Part shown: positions 24,301-39,300 of the stretch, one piece after another
Position numbering within the stretch: the first letter of the stretch is position 1
Layout: each line of letters opens with the position of its first letter
Program-made: the position numbers and the translations under genes
Notes under the pieces: generated by a model
Told to the model about the DNA's origin: nothing
The model's input: only the letters and a program-made list of their open reading frames with translations
Databases searched by the model: none
NCBI GenBank assembly: GCA_019120375.1
Contig: DWVE01000006.1
Location: 12,483-76,482 of the forward strand
DNA: 64,000 bases
Source: Allofournierella_A excrementavium
GTDB lineage: Bacteria > Bacillota > Clostridia > Oscillospirales > Ruminococcaceae
Direction: 5' to 3'

Positions 24301-27300
24301 CGGCATCCAGGCTGGTGTTCACGTTGGCGGTGGAGTTGGGGGCGACCCCCAGGCCGGAGGCGTCCGCGCTGACGTTGGTCTCCACGCCCGCCTGGGAGGC
24401 GTCGGCGAAGATGTTCACGGTGCTGAAGCGGGCCCGGATGAGGGCGTTCTTGCCGATCTGGACCTTCACATCGTTGTCGATGTTCACCAGGGCGGTGGCG
24501 GTGCCCAGGGCGACCACGCCGCCGGAGGACACTTCGGAGCGGGTGATGATGCTGTCCCGCGTGCCGCCCGCCGCGCTGACCACCAGGTCGCCGTAGTTGG
24601 CCAGCAGGGTGCTGTTATCCCCGATGAGGATGGACACCGCCCGGTTCAGGGTGTTCTTGGACCACAGGGTGGTGCCGCTGAAGAACCCGCCGCCGTCGGC
24701 GTAGGTGGCGGCGTTCAGCTGAGCCGCGGAGACGGCCTCCACGGTGAGGGCCTCGCCGGCGTCCAGGGTGCCGTTTACCCGGATGGTGTTGGTGGTGTCG
24801 GCGGTGTTTTCGCCGTAGGTGACGCTGGCGTTCACGCCGATGCCGATGGTGGTGCCCCGGGCCTCGCTGCGGCCCTTGGGGGCGTCCTCGCTGAGCACGC
24901 TCACGCTGCCGCCGGTGGAGCGCACCACAGCGTCCTCCAGCACGTCCACGCCGGTGTCGTACCAGGCGTTGGTGGGCAGCACGCTCACGGTCAGGCTGCC
25001 GGCGGCGATGTTCAGGCCCCGCTCAATGTTGGCCCGGGCGTCGCCGGTGTTGTAGGCCCGCAGGGTCACGTCCCGGGCGGCTTCGATGAAGCTGCGTTTC
25101 ACGGTGACGCGCACGGTCTGGGGCGCTGCGCTGGAGCCGCCCACCTTCGCGGTGGCGGTATTCACGCCGGCGGTCACCAGGCCGCCGCCGCCCTCGCTGG
25201 CGGCCACAGCCTCGGACACGGTGTTGCCCACCGCCTCGGCGGTGAAGGCCCCGGAGGTTTTGACGGTGATGCCTTCCACCAGCACATCCACCTTGTCGTG
25301 GGTGGAGGAGGAGGCGTTCAGGCTGCCCAGCAGCACCAGCCCCACGCTGACGCCGGACTTGGCGGTGGCCTCGGCCTCGGTGAGGCTCTTGGCCCGCACG
25401 CTGACGCTGCCCGCGTTCAGGGTGCCCGCGCCGGTGAGGGAGGCGGTGTTGGTGGTGGCGCTTTGGGCGGTGACGTCGTTGACGCCCGCACCCACCAGGC
25501 TCACGTCCGCGCCGCCGGAGCCGCCCGCCTGGGCGGTGGCAGTGCCATAGCCGCCGGAGCGCACGATCTCGGAGTTCACGTTCAGCTGCCCGCCGATGAC
25601 GGCCTCGCCGTCGAACCGGGCGTCGGCGGTCTGGCCGCCCTTTAGCACCGCGTCCACCACGGTGACGGCGATGCTCACGCCGGAAACGTTCACCTTGCGG
25701 GTGCGGCCCAGGGCCTCGGCCAGCAGGTAGCCAAGGTTTTTGATGTTCACGGAATTGGTCACGCTGGCGCTGCCGGTCACCTTCAGAGAGGCGTCGGCAG
25801 TGGCGCTGGTCTCGGCGTCGGCGCGGTTGGCGTCGGTGTTGACCAGATTGACCCCCACGCCGCCGGCGGGGCCGGTGGCGGAATGGGACTCGGCATAATA
25901 GACGTTCTGGATGTCCACGCTGCCCGCGCTCAAAGCGCCGGTCTGGGCCAGGGCTTTGAAGTTGCCGCCGGCCACGGCCTCGGTGAGCAGCAGGGTGGCA
26001 TTGACCAGTGTCACGTCCACGCTGGCGTCGGCGATGTCCGCCTTGGCCCAGCTGCGGGCCGCGTTGAGCAGCGCCAGCTGCCCGGCGGTGACGATGCTGC
26101 CGGTGGTGCGGATGTGGGCGCTGGACGCGCCTTCCATTCTGGCATTGGCCTCGGAGGCCTTGCCGCCGATGATGGACACGGCCACCGAGCTGTCGGAGCC
26201 GTTGCTGCCCACGACAGCCTTTGCACCGGTCTCGGCGCCGTCGTTCAGGCTGGCCCTGATGCTGATGCCGCCCATGGCGGTCACGTTCACCGCGCTGGCT
26301 GCACCGCCTTCCGGCTGGCCGATGTAGGCCTGCTGGCAGGCGCTGACGATGGCGTTCACTACGTTCACGGCCAGTTCCGCGCCCTGCACGTTCACCTTGG
26401 TGCCGGCGATGAGGGCGTCGGCCACGGCTTTGCCGGTGAGAAGGATGCTCACCGCGCCGCCGGTGGTCACGCTGCCCGCGCTGCCCTTGATGGCCGCTTC
26501 GGCCACGGCGCCCGCGTTGGCATAGGCCACGTTGGTGCCCGCATCCAGCAGGCCCACGCCCTGATTGGGCTGGCGGGACACCGCCTCGGCCCGGGCGTTG
26601 TAGGTGTTGGTGACGGTGACGGAGGCGGCGGAGACGGGTCTGTCTTCCGCCATATTGATGTAGGCGGCAAAGGTGCCGTCCGCCCGGGCGACGATCACGT
26701 TCACGCCCAAAGAGAGCAGCTCCACGCTGGTGCCCGGGTCCGCCGCGCTGGCGCTGGCCAGGCTGTTTGCGGTGGCGATGACCGAAAGGGCCGCGCCGGC
26801 GGTGACCTTCACGGAATCCATGAAAGCCTTGTTGACGCTGCGGTTCAGCGCCACTGCCGTGTTGCTGCGGGCGGAGGCGAGGCTCACGCTCACGCCGCTG
26901 CCCTTGATGTTGTTGGCCAGCAGGGCGCTCGCACCCTGGCCGTCGGCGGCGTTCAGCCGCGCATTCACGGTGATGGCCGCGTTCTCCACTTCCACGCCCT
27001 GGATGTAGGCCAGGTTCTCGGCGTCCAGCAGGGCCACCAGCACGTTGGCGGCGATCTTGACGGCGGTGAGGCTGGCCACGGGGGTCACGCTGTAGGCGCG
27101 GGAGGTGGCGACGCCCTGGCCGGTGACGGAAAGGGCGCCCGCGGTAAGCAGGCCCGCACCGGTGACGGCGGCTGTGCCGCGGCTGTCGGCGTTGGCCACG
27201 CCCACGTTCACCTGCAGCGCGGCGCCGCTCAGGTCCGCGCCACCGGCGCTGGGGGCCAGAGCCGCCACGGCGCTGGCGGTGTAGTCGGTGGCGACGGACA

Positions 27301-30300
27301 CGTTGCCCGCCGTTACGCTGCTGCCCGCCGGGATGTCCAGGATGGCAGCGAATTCGCTCTGGGAATAGGCCGTGTTCACGATGACCGCGGCGGTGATGGC
27401 CCCGGCGCTCTGGTTGAAGCTCTGGGCCAGCACGTTGGCGGTGCCGCCGGCGAACACGTCCGCCTTGCCGGAAAGGGTCAGGCTGAAGGGTGCGACCACG
27501 GCCTGGGTGAGGGCCCGGCCATAGGCGGCGGCCACGTTGACCACGGCGGAGACGGCCCCGCCGCTGCCGGTGATGAGGCCGGCAAAGACGGCTGCGTTCT
27601 CCTCGCTGGCGTCCACATCCTCGGCGGGGGCTGCCACGATGTTGCCGCCGGGCAGTTTGTCAAGGTCCACATACTTCATGTGGTCGAGGCCTTCGTTCAG
27701 CCCGCTGCGGGCAGTCAGGCTGCCGGCGGTGATGTTGCCGCCGTCCACATTCGCCTGCTGCTCGGCCCGCAGCAGCGCCACGGCGGCAGAACCCAGCACG
27801 CTGATGCCGCCGGCGTTCACGCCCCAGACCTGGGCGTTGGCGGTGGCCTGGCCGAAGGAGCCGATGGCCAGCGCGCCGGTGACGTTCAGCAGGTGGCTGC
27901 CCGCCTCCTTGCCGCCCAGAATGCGGGCGATGTTTTTGGTGTTGTTGTCCGCCACGGCGGCGTTGAGGCCCACGGCCACAGCGCCCGCTTCGGCGGCAAG
28001 AGCCAGCGCCTCGGCGCTGGAGGTGTTCTGATCGTTCTGCCGCCCGGTGGTGACGCTCAGGTCCGCGAAGTTCATCTCCACGCCGGTCACGTCCACCTGG
28101 GCGATGTTCCCGGCCTGCAGCAGCACGGTGCTGACCACCATGCCCACCGCCACCGCGCCGCCGGTGAGGCTGGCCACATAGGCCCTGCCGCTGGCGTGCA
28201 GCGCGCTGTCGACGGTCACGCTGCCGGCGTTCACATTGACCCGGTCAAGGCCCGCGAACAGGTTTGCGGTGTTGAACACCAGCAGCACCTGGGCGGTGAC
28301 GCCCACCGCGCCGCCGGTGACATTGGCGGCGTAGCTTTCGGCGGTGGTGCTCACGTCGTTCTGAATGGCGATGCTGCCCGCGTTGATGGTACCGGGGGCC
28401 ACGAACTGGTCAGCGTCCGGGGCCGCGCCGATGTAGGTGCGCACGGTGGGGGCGGTTTTGGCCAGAGCCACCGCCGCGCCCACGGCCACAGCGCCGCCGG
28501 CCACGCCGAGGGTGAAGGCCTTGGCGTCGCTGTTCACCAGCGCGTTCAGGGTGATGTCCGGTGTGCGGACGCTGCCGCCGATGGACACGCCCTGGGCGAT
28601 GAAGGTCTCCACCAGGCTCTTGTTGATGGCCACTGCCGCGCCCGCGTTCACCGCGCCCATGCCGGCGGCGATGCCCGCCGCGGCGCTTGCGGCGGTGTTG
28701 TTCACCTGGGTCTCGACCCGGATGTCCGCCACGTCCCGCAGAGAGCCCGCGCCCTCCACGGAGGCCCGGGTATTTCCGTCAAACACAGTGACGGCCACGC
28801 TGGCGGAAACGCCCGCCATGCCGCCGCCCAGGCCCAGGGTCGCGGCCACGATGTGCTGATAATCATTGACGGCGCGGATGGCAAGGGCATTCGCCTCTTC
28901 CACGCTGCCCAGCAGCCGGGCGCTGACACTGCTGCCCAGATGCACCACGGCCAGGGCCACGCCCACGCCGGCGGTGCCCGCCGCCCCGCCGCTCACAGAA
29001 ACGGCGTGGATGGTCAGGTCGGACACATTGAATTCTTCGCTCTGGCTGTTCAAAAAGTCGATGTTTTCCCGGTCGTCTCCGGAGAGGTCGCCGCCGGCCA
29101 GCAGCGGGCTTTCGGCAACGGCTTCGATGGTGACGTCGCCCTTGGCGGAGAGGACGGAACCCTCCCCTGCCCAGGCCTCCACGGTGCCGTTGAGGATGGC
29201 CACGGCCATGCCCACGCCCACGCCCACCGCGCCGGAGGCCCCGAAGGCCACGGTGCCGAGGCTGGCGTTCAGCCGGTCGGTGGCGCGGACGGTGATGCCA
29301 CCCGCGCTGGTCACGGTGGTGCCTGCACCGATGAAGGCACGGGTGAAGGCGGCACTGGCCACGTTCTTGAAGCCCTCGTAGATCTTGTAGGCTTCGTCCG
29401 CGTCGGAACTGCCGCTGCCCACCGGGGTAACGGTGAGGTCCGCGCCGGGCTCGCCGGCGGTCACGGTGCCGTCAGCGTTCTGGGTCACCGTGTGATCCTT
29501 GTTGAAATCTTCGCTCACATACTGGTCCGCGCCGTCGTATTCGTCGTCCACCGGCACGTCGCTGTAGCGGTTGCCGCTGCCTGCCAGGGCCTCGCTCAGC
29601 CAGGCGGCGTCGTGCCCGTCGTAGACCCCCTTCGCCCCGGCGGGGGCCTTTTCTTCCATGCCGGCCAGCAGGTCAGCGGGGTGGAAGTGCTCGGCCAGAG
29701 CCTTGGCGGTGTCGTCGTCCAGCTTGCCGCCCACCACCAGCGCCATGATGACCGCGCCGATGCCGGCGGTGGCCCCCGCGCCCACGCTGCCCGCGTAGGT
29801 GCGGATATCGCGCTTGCTGAGGGCGCTCACCAGCACGCCGCCGGTGAGAGTCTGCACCGCATAGTTCGAGCCGATGCCGGCGGCCACCTGGTTGTCGGCC
29901 AGAGTGACGATGGCTGTGACGCCCGCGCCGGCGGTGCCGCCAAAGGCCGCGGATGCCGCCACGCCGATGAGCTGGTAGTCGTCCAGCGCGTCCAGGGTGA
30001 TGGAACTGGCCCGGATGAGAGGCTTTGTGCCGTCGGCATTGTCCTGCACGATGGCCAGAACGGTGTTTTCGCTGAGGATGACGTCCACGGTGCCGGACAC
30101 GCCCGCGGTGCCGCCGCCGGAGATGCCCGCGCCGTCGGCGGTGATGAACTCTTTGGAATTTGCCAGGATGTTCAGCTTGCCGGTGGTGTCCACGCTGGAA
30201 CCCGCCAGCAGCACGGCCTCGGCGAGGCCCTTGAAGCTGGTGACCACCGCCGCGCCGGAAACGCCCGCGGTGGAGGCCCCGGCCACGCTGAGAGCCACGT

Positions 30301-33300
30301 TGTAAAGGTCGATGAGGGTGTCGGCGGTGACGTTCACATCGCCGCCGCTGGTGATCCGGCCGCCCAGATGGGCCTTGACGGCGTTTTCAAACAGCAGGAT
30401 GTTGCCCGCCCCGCCCGCGGCCACGGTGCCGCCGGTCACGCCAAAGGTGGCGGCCAGCAGGAACATCTCGTCGATGCTGTCGGCGTCCACAGTGATGGAC
30501 TTTTCGGCGTGCACTTCGCTGTCGCCGCCGTCCAGAATGGCGGAGACCTGCTTTTCAAAGAGGATGGTGACCACCGTGCCGCCCAGGGACGCGGTGGCGC
30601 TGCCCGAGGCGGAAAGGGCCCCGCCGAAGTTCACAACAAAGGTGTCGTCCTTTGCTTCAACGAGTATCTCGCCTTCTCCGTGAGAGTCGTCGGACTGGCC
30701 GTCGCCGTCCACGTCCTTCTTTTCGGCGCTGTTGAGGCCCGCGCTGACCCGGCTGTTGTTGCCCACATGGGCGTTCACGATGTTCTGCACCAGCAGGGTG
30801 TCGGCCACGCCCACCAGGTTCGCGGTGGAAGAGCCGGTCACCGAACCGGCCACCGCCGCCATGTAAATTTCTTCCGCGGAATGGGCATGGACCACCACGC
30901 CCCGCCGCCGGTCCTGACGGTTGGCCGTCTGGATGCCCGCGTCGGAGCCGGTGTTCAGGGCGTAAGCGGTGAGGTCGCAGTGTTCGCCCGCCAAGGCCTG
31001 CACCACGTTCTTGAAGATGACGGTGGTGGCGCTGCCGCCCAGAGCCGCGGTGGTGCTGCCGGAGCCGGACACTGCGCCCGCGCCGCTGACCACCAGGTTG
31101 TCGGCGTCGGCCAGGATGCCGATGCTGTCCCAGGCTTCCGCCCTGGTGTTGTCGCCCAGGCGGGAGACCGCCTCGCTGGCGAACTCGTTGTGCACATAGG
31201 TGCCCGCCAGGTCCAGGGTGGTGCTGCCGGAGGGGGCCAGGGCCGCGCCCGCGGCCAGCGAGCGGTTATTGGCCTTGGATTCCACCAGCACCTTGCCCTT
31301 GCGGGCGATGAGGGTGGCGCTCTGGCCGGTGACGGCGCCGTTCTCACTGACGCCCGCACCGGCGTGGGCTTTCTGGCCAAACTGCTGCACCAGCACGGTG
31401 GCGCCCGCCGCGGCAGTGCTGCTGCCGGTGGCGGAGAGGCTCACGAGAGCCGCCAGCAGGTCGCTTTCGTTGAAGGCGTGGAGCAGCACGTCGCCGGAAA
31501 GGGCTTCCAGATAAGCGCCGCTGCCCGCCAGGGCCATGGTCTCGGAGGAGGTGGCAAAATACGCCAGGGTGGCCGCCGCGTTCGCGGTGCCGGAGGGCGC
31601 GCCGGAGGCGGAGGCCAAAATCTCCATCACCCGGTCCGCGCTGTCGGCGGTGAGGGCCACGGAATCAGCCTTGACCACGGTGTTGTCGCCCACCCGGGCG
31701 CCGGTCTCGTTGTGGATGTCGGTCCAGGCCACGGTGCCGCCCGCCGCCACGTTGGCGCTGCCGGCGGCAAGGCCCATGTTGGCGGCGATGAGGGCCAGTT
31801 CGAAATCGTTGTCGGCGTCCACGGCAAAGCTGCCGGCGGCGTTGACGGTGACGCCGTCACCCACTGAGGCCAGCGCCGCGGCGCTGCTCTCCACCAGGTT
31901 GAAGCCGCCGCCCAAAGTGAGCAGGGCGGAACCGGTGACCGCGTCGGCGGTGGCCACGTCCCACAGGATGTTTTTGGCGGAGGCGGCAACGGTCACGTCG
32001 CCCGCCGCGTTGATGGCGCGGCCTGCCTGGCCGCTGCCCACCTTGGCCTCGGCCTTGTCGTTCATCTGCGCCAGGGACACCACGGCCCCCACGCCCGCCT
32101 TGGCGGTGCCCAGGCTGGCGGAGCCGGCGATGACCCGGCTTTCGGCGGAGGAATCCGCCCGCACGGTGAGGTCTCCGCCCAGGGTGAGGGCGGCGTTGTC
32201 GCCGATGGAGGCCAGCACGCTGTTCTCGGCCAGCAGCTGGGCCACGGTGCCCGCCACGTTGGCGGCGCCCGCCGCGCCGTGGTGCAGGCTGCCGGAAACG
32301 GCCTCCACATAGTAGTTCACGGTGGCCAGATAGTTGATCATATCCAGCACGTCCAGCAGGTCGTCGGTGCCGAGGGTGCACTCCACCTTGATCTGGCGGA
32401 TGTGGGCCAGGTCGTCGGGCAGGGTGATGTGCATGAGGCCCTTGTCGGTCTCGCCCACGGTGGCGTCCTGGTTGGCAACGGTGAGCAGGTCGCTCCAGTC
32501 AAAGGGGAACTGGTACATGCTCTCGTCCACCAGGGGCCGGTCTGCGGTGACGGTGAGGCTGTTTGCCTGGGCGGTGAGGTTATCGCCCATCTGAGCGTGG
32601 ATGTTGCTGAAGGAATGCAGCATGGCAAAGGCCGCGCCAACGCCCACCGTCTGGGCGCCGATGTTGGCGCCCAGGGCGCGGATGGCCAGCTTGCTCAGGT
32701 CCTTGGCGGCGACGCGCACGTCGCCCCCGGCGTTGATGGTCACATTGTCTCCCACCAGGGCCAGGGTGTCGGCCTTGTCGGTGAGCACGGCCACCGCGCC
32801 GGCCACGCCCAGCGTGCCCTGCATGCCGGTGGCGATGGAGGCCGCCACGGCCTGGGCGCTCATGTAGCCGGGGTAGTTGCCGGTGAGGTTCTGGGTGGTG
32901 TCGGCGGTGACGGAAACGTCCTTTGCCGCGTTCAGGGTCACGCCGCTTGCCACATTGGCCTCGGCTGTGTTCTCATTGAGGGTCACGGCCACGGCTGCCG
33001 CCACGGTGTTGGCCCCCTGGGGCGCGGTGGTGACGGTGGCGCCGGTGGCCCGGTTGCGGAAGTTGACCACGTTTTCGGCCTTGGCCTGCACGTCGCCCGT
33101 CTGAGAGGTGACATTGCCCAGGATGCGTGCCAGGGTGTGGTGCTCGGTGAAGGCCAGGGCGATGGCCGCCGCCACGTTGAGGCTGGAGGTCTGGGGCTGC
33201 ACGCCCGCCACCTGCGCGCCGGAACCGGACACGGAAGCGTCCAGACCACTGGTCTTGGAGGTGGCCTTGGTCAGGTCCAGCCCGAAGGCTTTGAGCAGAT

Positions 33301-36300
33301 TGGAGGAATAGGGCACCGCGTCCAGCTTGCCGCCGATGCTGCCGCTGACCTGGTTCGCCTTTTCCTGCAGCTTCACCGCGCCCATCTTGTTGGTGGCCGC
33401 CACGATCTTGTTGCGGATGGTGCTGGTCTCGGCGGCGCCGGGGCTGATGTAGTTCAGCCCCTCGCGGAACTTCTCCAGCAGGCGGTCCAGGTCCGCGCCG
33501 ATGGAGGTGGCCATGGCGTAGCTCTCGTCGGTGACGTCGGTGGCGCTGTGCACCCGCACGCTGCCGGCAGCGGCGGTGTCCGCTTCCAGCGAGGCGGTGA
33601 TGTCGCTGTCCACCAGGCTCACGCCCACCGCCGCGCCCACGGCGGCCCGGCTGCCCGCCGCGAAAGCGGACACGCCGGTGTAGCTGTCGCCGCCGTAAAG
33701 GGCCTGCACCAGCACGTTGGCCATGGCGAAGATGTCCTCGCCCTGGGCGTTCTGGCCGGTGACGATGGCGGTCTCGAGGGTATCCACGGAATTTGTGGTG
33801 GTCAGGCTGCCGCCGGAGAGCAGGGCCGCCTTGACGATGTTGTTCACCACCGCCACGGCCACGCCCGCGTCAAAGGAGATGCCCTTGGTGTTGGTGCCGC
33901 TGGCGGCGGCCTGGGCCAGCTGCTTGTTGGTGGCGGAGCCCAGGGTGGGAATGTACTCAAAGGCTTTGTCCCGCCGGGCAATGGGGTCGCTGCCCGCCAC
34001 GGAGACGGTGTCCACATCGTCGCGGAAGTTGGCCAGGATGGCCAGAGACGCCGCGCGGATGACCCGGTTGCCCAGGGTGGTGACGGCGTCGCCGGCGGTG
34101 GTCTCGGTGCCGATCATGGCGGTGACCACGGCGTCGATGAGGTTGGTGGCGAAGGAGGCGCCCACGCCCACCGAGCTGCCGGGCTTGCGGGCGGTGGCTG
34201 CCTTGGCGGCCATGCCCAGCGACTTGTCGGCGCTGGCGGAGGCGGTGGTGTAGACCTTCTGGGCCTCGTTGGCCTCCACGCGGATGTCGCCGCCGGCGGT
34301 GATGTCCGGCTCGGAGGCAGCGGCGTCCCGCCCGGCGATGGTGGCGCTGGACACGGCGTTGATGATGGTGATGGCGGCGGAACCCGCCACGCCCACGCTG
34401 GAAGCGCCCACGCCGGAAACGGCCTGGGTGGAGATGGTGTGACCCACGCCGTCCAGCTCGCTGCCGGTGGCGAATTTGGTGGTGAGCAGGGCGGCAAAGG
34501 CCTCGTAGAGGTCGTTCACCGCGAAGCCCAGCTGGGTCATTTCAGCACTGATCTTATCCAGCACCGGCACCTGCAGGCGGTTGCCGTCGCCCAGGTAGGG
34601 CATCCAGTTGCTCTCTTCGCCCATCACGGCAAAGACGTCCTCGATGTAGGCCGTCAGCGCGTCGGAATAGAGTTTGGCGTTCTGGTCGGCGGTGTTGGTG
34701 TTGCCGGTGAGGCTGGCCTTGATCTGTTCGGTCAGAACGGACTGATACTCCTTGGCCGCCTGGATGCGCTGGGCCTGCTTTTCCTCTTCGGTGGCTCCGG
34801 TAACGCCCAGCAGTTCATCCACGGCCTGCTTCTGCTCCTCGGTGAGGGCGGGGCTGCCGCCCTGGGCCAGCTGGAGCAGAATGGACATGAGTTCATAGCC
34901 CAGCACCCGCTTTTCGGCGGCGTAGGCCATCATGGTCTGCAATTCACTTACCAGGTCCGCGGTGAGGGTCTCGTAGCCCCACTGCGCGCCGTATTCCGCA
35001 TAGGGATTCTCCGCGCCGGTGTAGCTTGCAATGACCTGCGCGATGACATACTGTTCCAGACCATAGACGTGGTCCATGGTCAACGGGGTGTTATTGTCCG
35101 CCTGGTAGGCGGCGAAAATGAGTTCTTCCAGAAGTTCGGTGAGGGTGCGCTGGCCCGCGCCGTCCACCACCACGTCGCCCACCTTGACCCATTCTTCTTC
35201 CTTCAGGTCCTGCTGCCACAGGGCGATGGCGATCATTTCTTCGATGGCTTTGGCCAGGGTCTGCTTCTCCTCGTCGGTGAGATTCTCTTTATCCTTCAGG
35301 GTCAGGAAGATGTACTCGGTGCTGGTGGTGAGGGCGTTGTCGCCCACCGCGCCCAGCAGCTCCTCCAGATGACCGGTCTGGAGCATGTAGTCCACCAGCA
35401 GGTCGTAGGCTTTGTCCAGCAGATCGGCCTGGGCCTTCTCGTAAATTTCAGCAGCCACGGTGATGTTGCCGCCGGCGGTCAGTTTGCCCTTGCCCACCTG
35501 GGCGATGTTCTGGTGGTCCACCATGTTCACGGCCACCGCCGCGCCCACGCCCACATAACTGTTGGTGGTGCCGGCGTTGGAGGTGATCTTGGCGTCGGTG
35601 TCGTTGCGGGAGATGACGGTGATATCCGCGCCGGCGGACGCGTCCACATCGGCGATGAGGGCGCGGGAGATGTTGGTCTGCAGGTTCACGGCGATGGCCG
35701 CCGCCACCTGGATGCTGCCCTCCATGGTCTCAAAGGGGCTGCGGCTGGCAGCGGCCTTTTCCACCGAGGCAGTGTTCACGTTTTTGGTGTTGACGCGGCC
35801 CGCCAGGGCCTTGCCGTTGTTCAGTTTCTGGTCGGCGGTCTGGTCCGCCTGGCTTAGGTGTGAGCCGTCGCCGGAAGAGGTGCTGCCGCCGGGGGTGATG
35901 GTGCCTCCCACCAGGCCCTCGGTGCCCGACGCGCCGGCGCTGCCGGCGTCCTGCCCGGTGCTGCCGCCCGCCGCCGGGGCGCCCTTCACGGAGGCCTTGA
36001 CGGTCTGGGTGACGCGGCTCACCGACTGGGCGGCCACGGAGATGTTCTTGCCCGCCTTGGCCCGCCGTTTGAGCAGGCTCTCGGCGCTGTCGTTGAACAC
36101 GCCCACGGCCACAGCCGCGCCCAGGCCCACATTGGTGCCCGCGCTGGCGGCGTCCGCGGTGAGGAAGCGGATCATGCGGTTCTGGGCCGTGAGGGCCACG
36201 TCGCCCGCGGCGTCCACGCCCTGGCCGGCGGCTTCGCCCAGCTCGGAGAGGACGTACACGCCGGAAACGCTGGTGGCGGACACGGGGGTGACGGAGGTGC

Positions 36301-39300
36301 CGCCGGCGGAGCCTGCCGCCGCGAACACCCGCTCGCTGCCCATATAATAGGAATCAACGGTCACATTGCCGAAGGCCGCGTCGGCAGGCTTGGTGCCGTC
36401 CAGCGCCAGGAACACCACTCCGTCGGGGACGGAGGCGATGACGTCGATGCCGGTGACGGCCACGGCGATGCCAGCCCCAACGCCAACGCTGGAGCGGCTG
36501 TAGGATTTTTCATCTTCCAAGGGCAGCATGCCCAGGGAGCGGCGGGCCCGCTTGCCGCTGGCGTCCGCCACAGTCTCCAGGCGGCTGTCGGCCACGCGGG
36601 AGACCACGGTCAGGCCGGCGCCCTCGCCCAGCCGGTATTCGGCAGTGGGCGCAAGCTCGGCCTTGGAATTCAGGGTGATCACGTGCACGGTGATCGCGCC
36701 GCCCAACATGGCGGTCTCAGCCGGCGGGATGTGGCCGGACTTGGCGATGGCGGAGGAATCCACCCGGCGGTTCTCCACGGTCACGGCCAGCGCCTTGCCC
36801 GCGGCAACCACGCCCTGTTCGATGCGGGCAGCGGCGTTGTGGGTGAAGGAGGTAACGTTCACTGCGATGCCCGCGGCGGTGTTGGTGGGGTCCTTGGTGA
36901 TCTGCACCTTGCCGAAGCCGGGGATGACGGCGATGGTGGAGTTATTGTAGAGAGAGCCGTCCGCCCGGGTCTGGGAGGTGGTCTCGCCATAGGCATGCAG
37001 CTGCACGCCGTTCGCGGCGCTCACCACGCCGGCGGTGTCGATGAGGGCCAGGATGTCGTTGTCGATGACGGCCAGCGCCAACGCGCCCATGGCCTGGGTA
37101 CGGGCCACGTCCTGGTCCGGGTCGGTCTCGGCCACGCCCTTGTTGAACAGGCTGCCCAGGGTGTTGCTGCCGGTGATCTTGCTCAGCGCCCAGGCGGGGG
37201 TGCCGGAGGTGCCGGTGCGCATGCCCAGCACCGACTCGGTGAGGCTGACCATGGAGCGCAGCGACTGCTTCTGGGTGGGCTGCTGGGTAAAGGTGGGGTT
37301 GCCGTACTCGTCCACATACACGCTGATGGGCGAGGAGATGGCGTAGGTGCGGTTGCGGATGAGGCTGTCGGCCTCGGCGCGGACGGTGCCGCCGGTGCTG
37401 ACCACCGAGGCGGTGCTGTCTGTCACTTCGCCGTAGTTGCCCACATACACGCCGGTGCGGCCCAAAGCGATGCTCACCGCCACGAACACGCCGCTCTTGG
37501 GTTTCATGCGGGCGATGTCGGTGGGGCCGGCAACGCTGGCGGCCTCGGTCTCCAGGCGGCTGCGGGCGTCCAGCAGCACGTCGCCGCCGGCGGTGATGGA
37601 CGCCGCGTCGGTGACGATGGTCTCGGTCTCGGCGATGGCCACCGCGCTGGAAAGGGAGAGCAGCGCCTTGGGGAAGCTGCCCTTATCCACCGCGCTGATG
37701 TACACTTCGCTGTCGGTGCGCAGGGCAGTGCCCGCGCCGCTGGTCAGCTTGGCGTCGCCATCCACCAGAAGGGTGGTGCGGGCCTGGCCCCAGGCGAAGG
37801 ACAGGGGGATGTAGCTGAGCAGCTCGGCGCAGTCAAAGTTCACCAGGGTGGAGGCCAGGGCGTGGATGGGGCCCTGGGCGGCGGTGATGCTGCCGTGGAG
37901 CAAGATCTCGGCGGTGGGCTGCTTGACGATGACGAAGTTGGGGAAGTTGGAGGCCACGCCCGCCATCACGTCCACCATGCCGGAGGTCTGGCGGATGGAG
38001 GCGATGAGATCCACCACGCCGGCGGCGTTGAGGGACGCGCCCTCGGCCACCACGATGCGAACAGTGGGGGACGCCTCGTAAAGGCCCACGCCGTATTCCA
38101 TGCTGGTCCCGCTGAGTTCGTCTTCCGCCACGGTGACGGTCAGCGCGTCCTCGGCCAGAACGTCCGGGTCCTCGGCCTCGGCCAGGATGAGGATGTGCTC
38201 GCCGGACACCGGCCCCAAAATCTCCACTTCGGGCGCCTGGAGGATGACGGTGAGGCCGTCCGCCAGCAGCTTTTCAACGGTGATTTTGCCGGAGGCTTCC
38301 ACCAGCAGGTTGGACAGGTACGTCGCCATGCCCCGCACGGCGGCGACCAGGTTCACCGTAACGTCCACGGTGGGGTCCAGCGCGCGGCACACCACATAAT
38401 CGGTGAAGTCCTGCGGGGTGAATTCGGCGGTGGGCACATTGCCCAGGTCGATGGTGCGCTTGTTTTCCAGCCGGTCTGTCACAGCGTCCAGGCCGTCGCC
38501 GAAGTGGATGTCCATGCCCTGGCGCAGGGCCACCGTGTTCAGAAGTTCCTCCACGATGTCGATGGACAGATCGGGCAGCAGCCGGATAACGCTCTGGGCG
38601 TTCAGATGCAGGCCGTCCTCGGTCTTGTAGATGCGCTCTTCAAAGGGCACGTCGCCCAGGATGTCCTCGCCGTTATAGACGTACTTTGCGGCGAGGTTGC
38701 CGGTGAGGTGCAGCCGGTCATAGCCGCCGTCCGCTTCCTCGTTGATGGTCACGTCCAGGCCGAACACGTCGTGGAAGGCGCTGGTGGTGTCCAGCGTGAT
38801 GACGTCGTCGCCGTCGCCGCCGGAAATGACGTACTTGCTGCGGTGCTGCAGCTGGTCCTCTTGCAGCCCGTATTTGGAGATAAGCTGAGAGAACTCCTGA
38901 TAAAGGTTGCGGCCATTAACCATGGTCAGGCCGCCGGTGACGGACATGGTGTCGACCCCGGCGCCCAGGTCCACCGTGAGGTCGGTGCCGCCCAGGTCGA
39001 TGTCGAAGTTGTAAAGGGCCATGAAGTCGCCGGTGCGGGGGTCGATGCCGCTGCCGGCGTAAACATTGGTGGAGTTCACCAGCCGGATCAGAAGATCGTC
39101 GGTGCCGTCGCCGGTGTTCACGTTCACCTTGGTCATGGTGCGATTTTCAATGTCCGCGATGAGTTCTTGCACCCGCTCCTTGATGGCAAGGGCGAACTTG
39201 TTGGCGGTGTCCTGCACGACCTCGCCGGTGGAGGAGGACTGGGAGGCGTTGTAGATGTCCTTCACCGCGTCGAAGATGGCCAGCGGGTCGGAATTTCCGA

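Noticed and set aside
15224..25645. Forward ORF of 3473 codons opposite the giant gene
   Set aside because: It is the antisense frame of the giant gene. GC-rich third positions remove stops on the opposite strand; the translation is His/Gly/Val-rich low-complexity without domains, signal or ribosome binding site. The same holds for forward ORFs at 25883 to 31867, 32279 to 35857 and 36683 to 41695.
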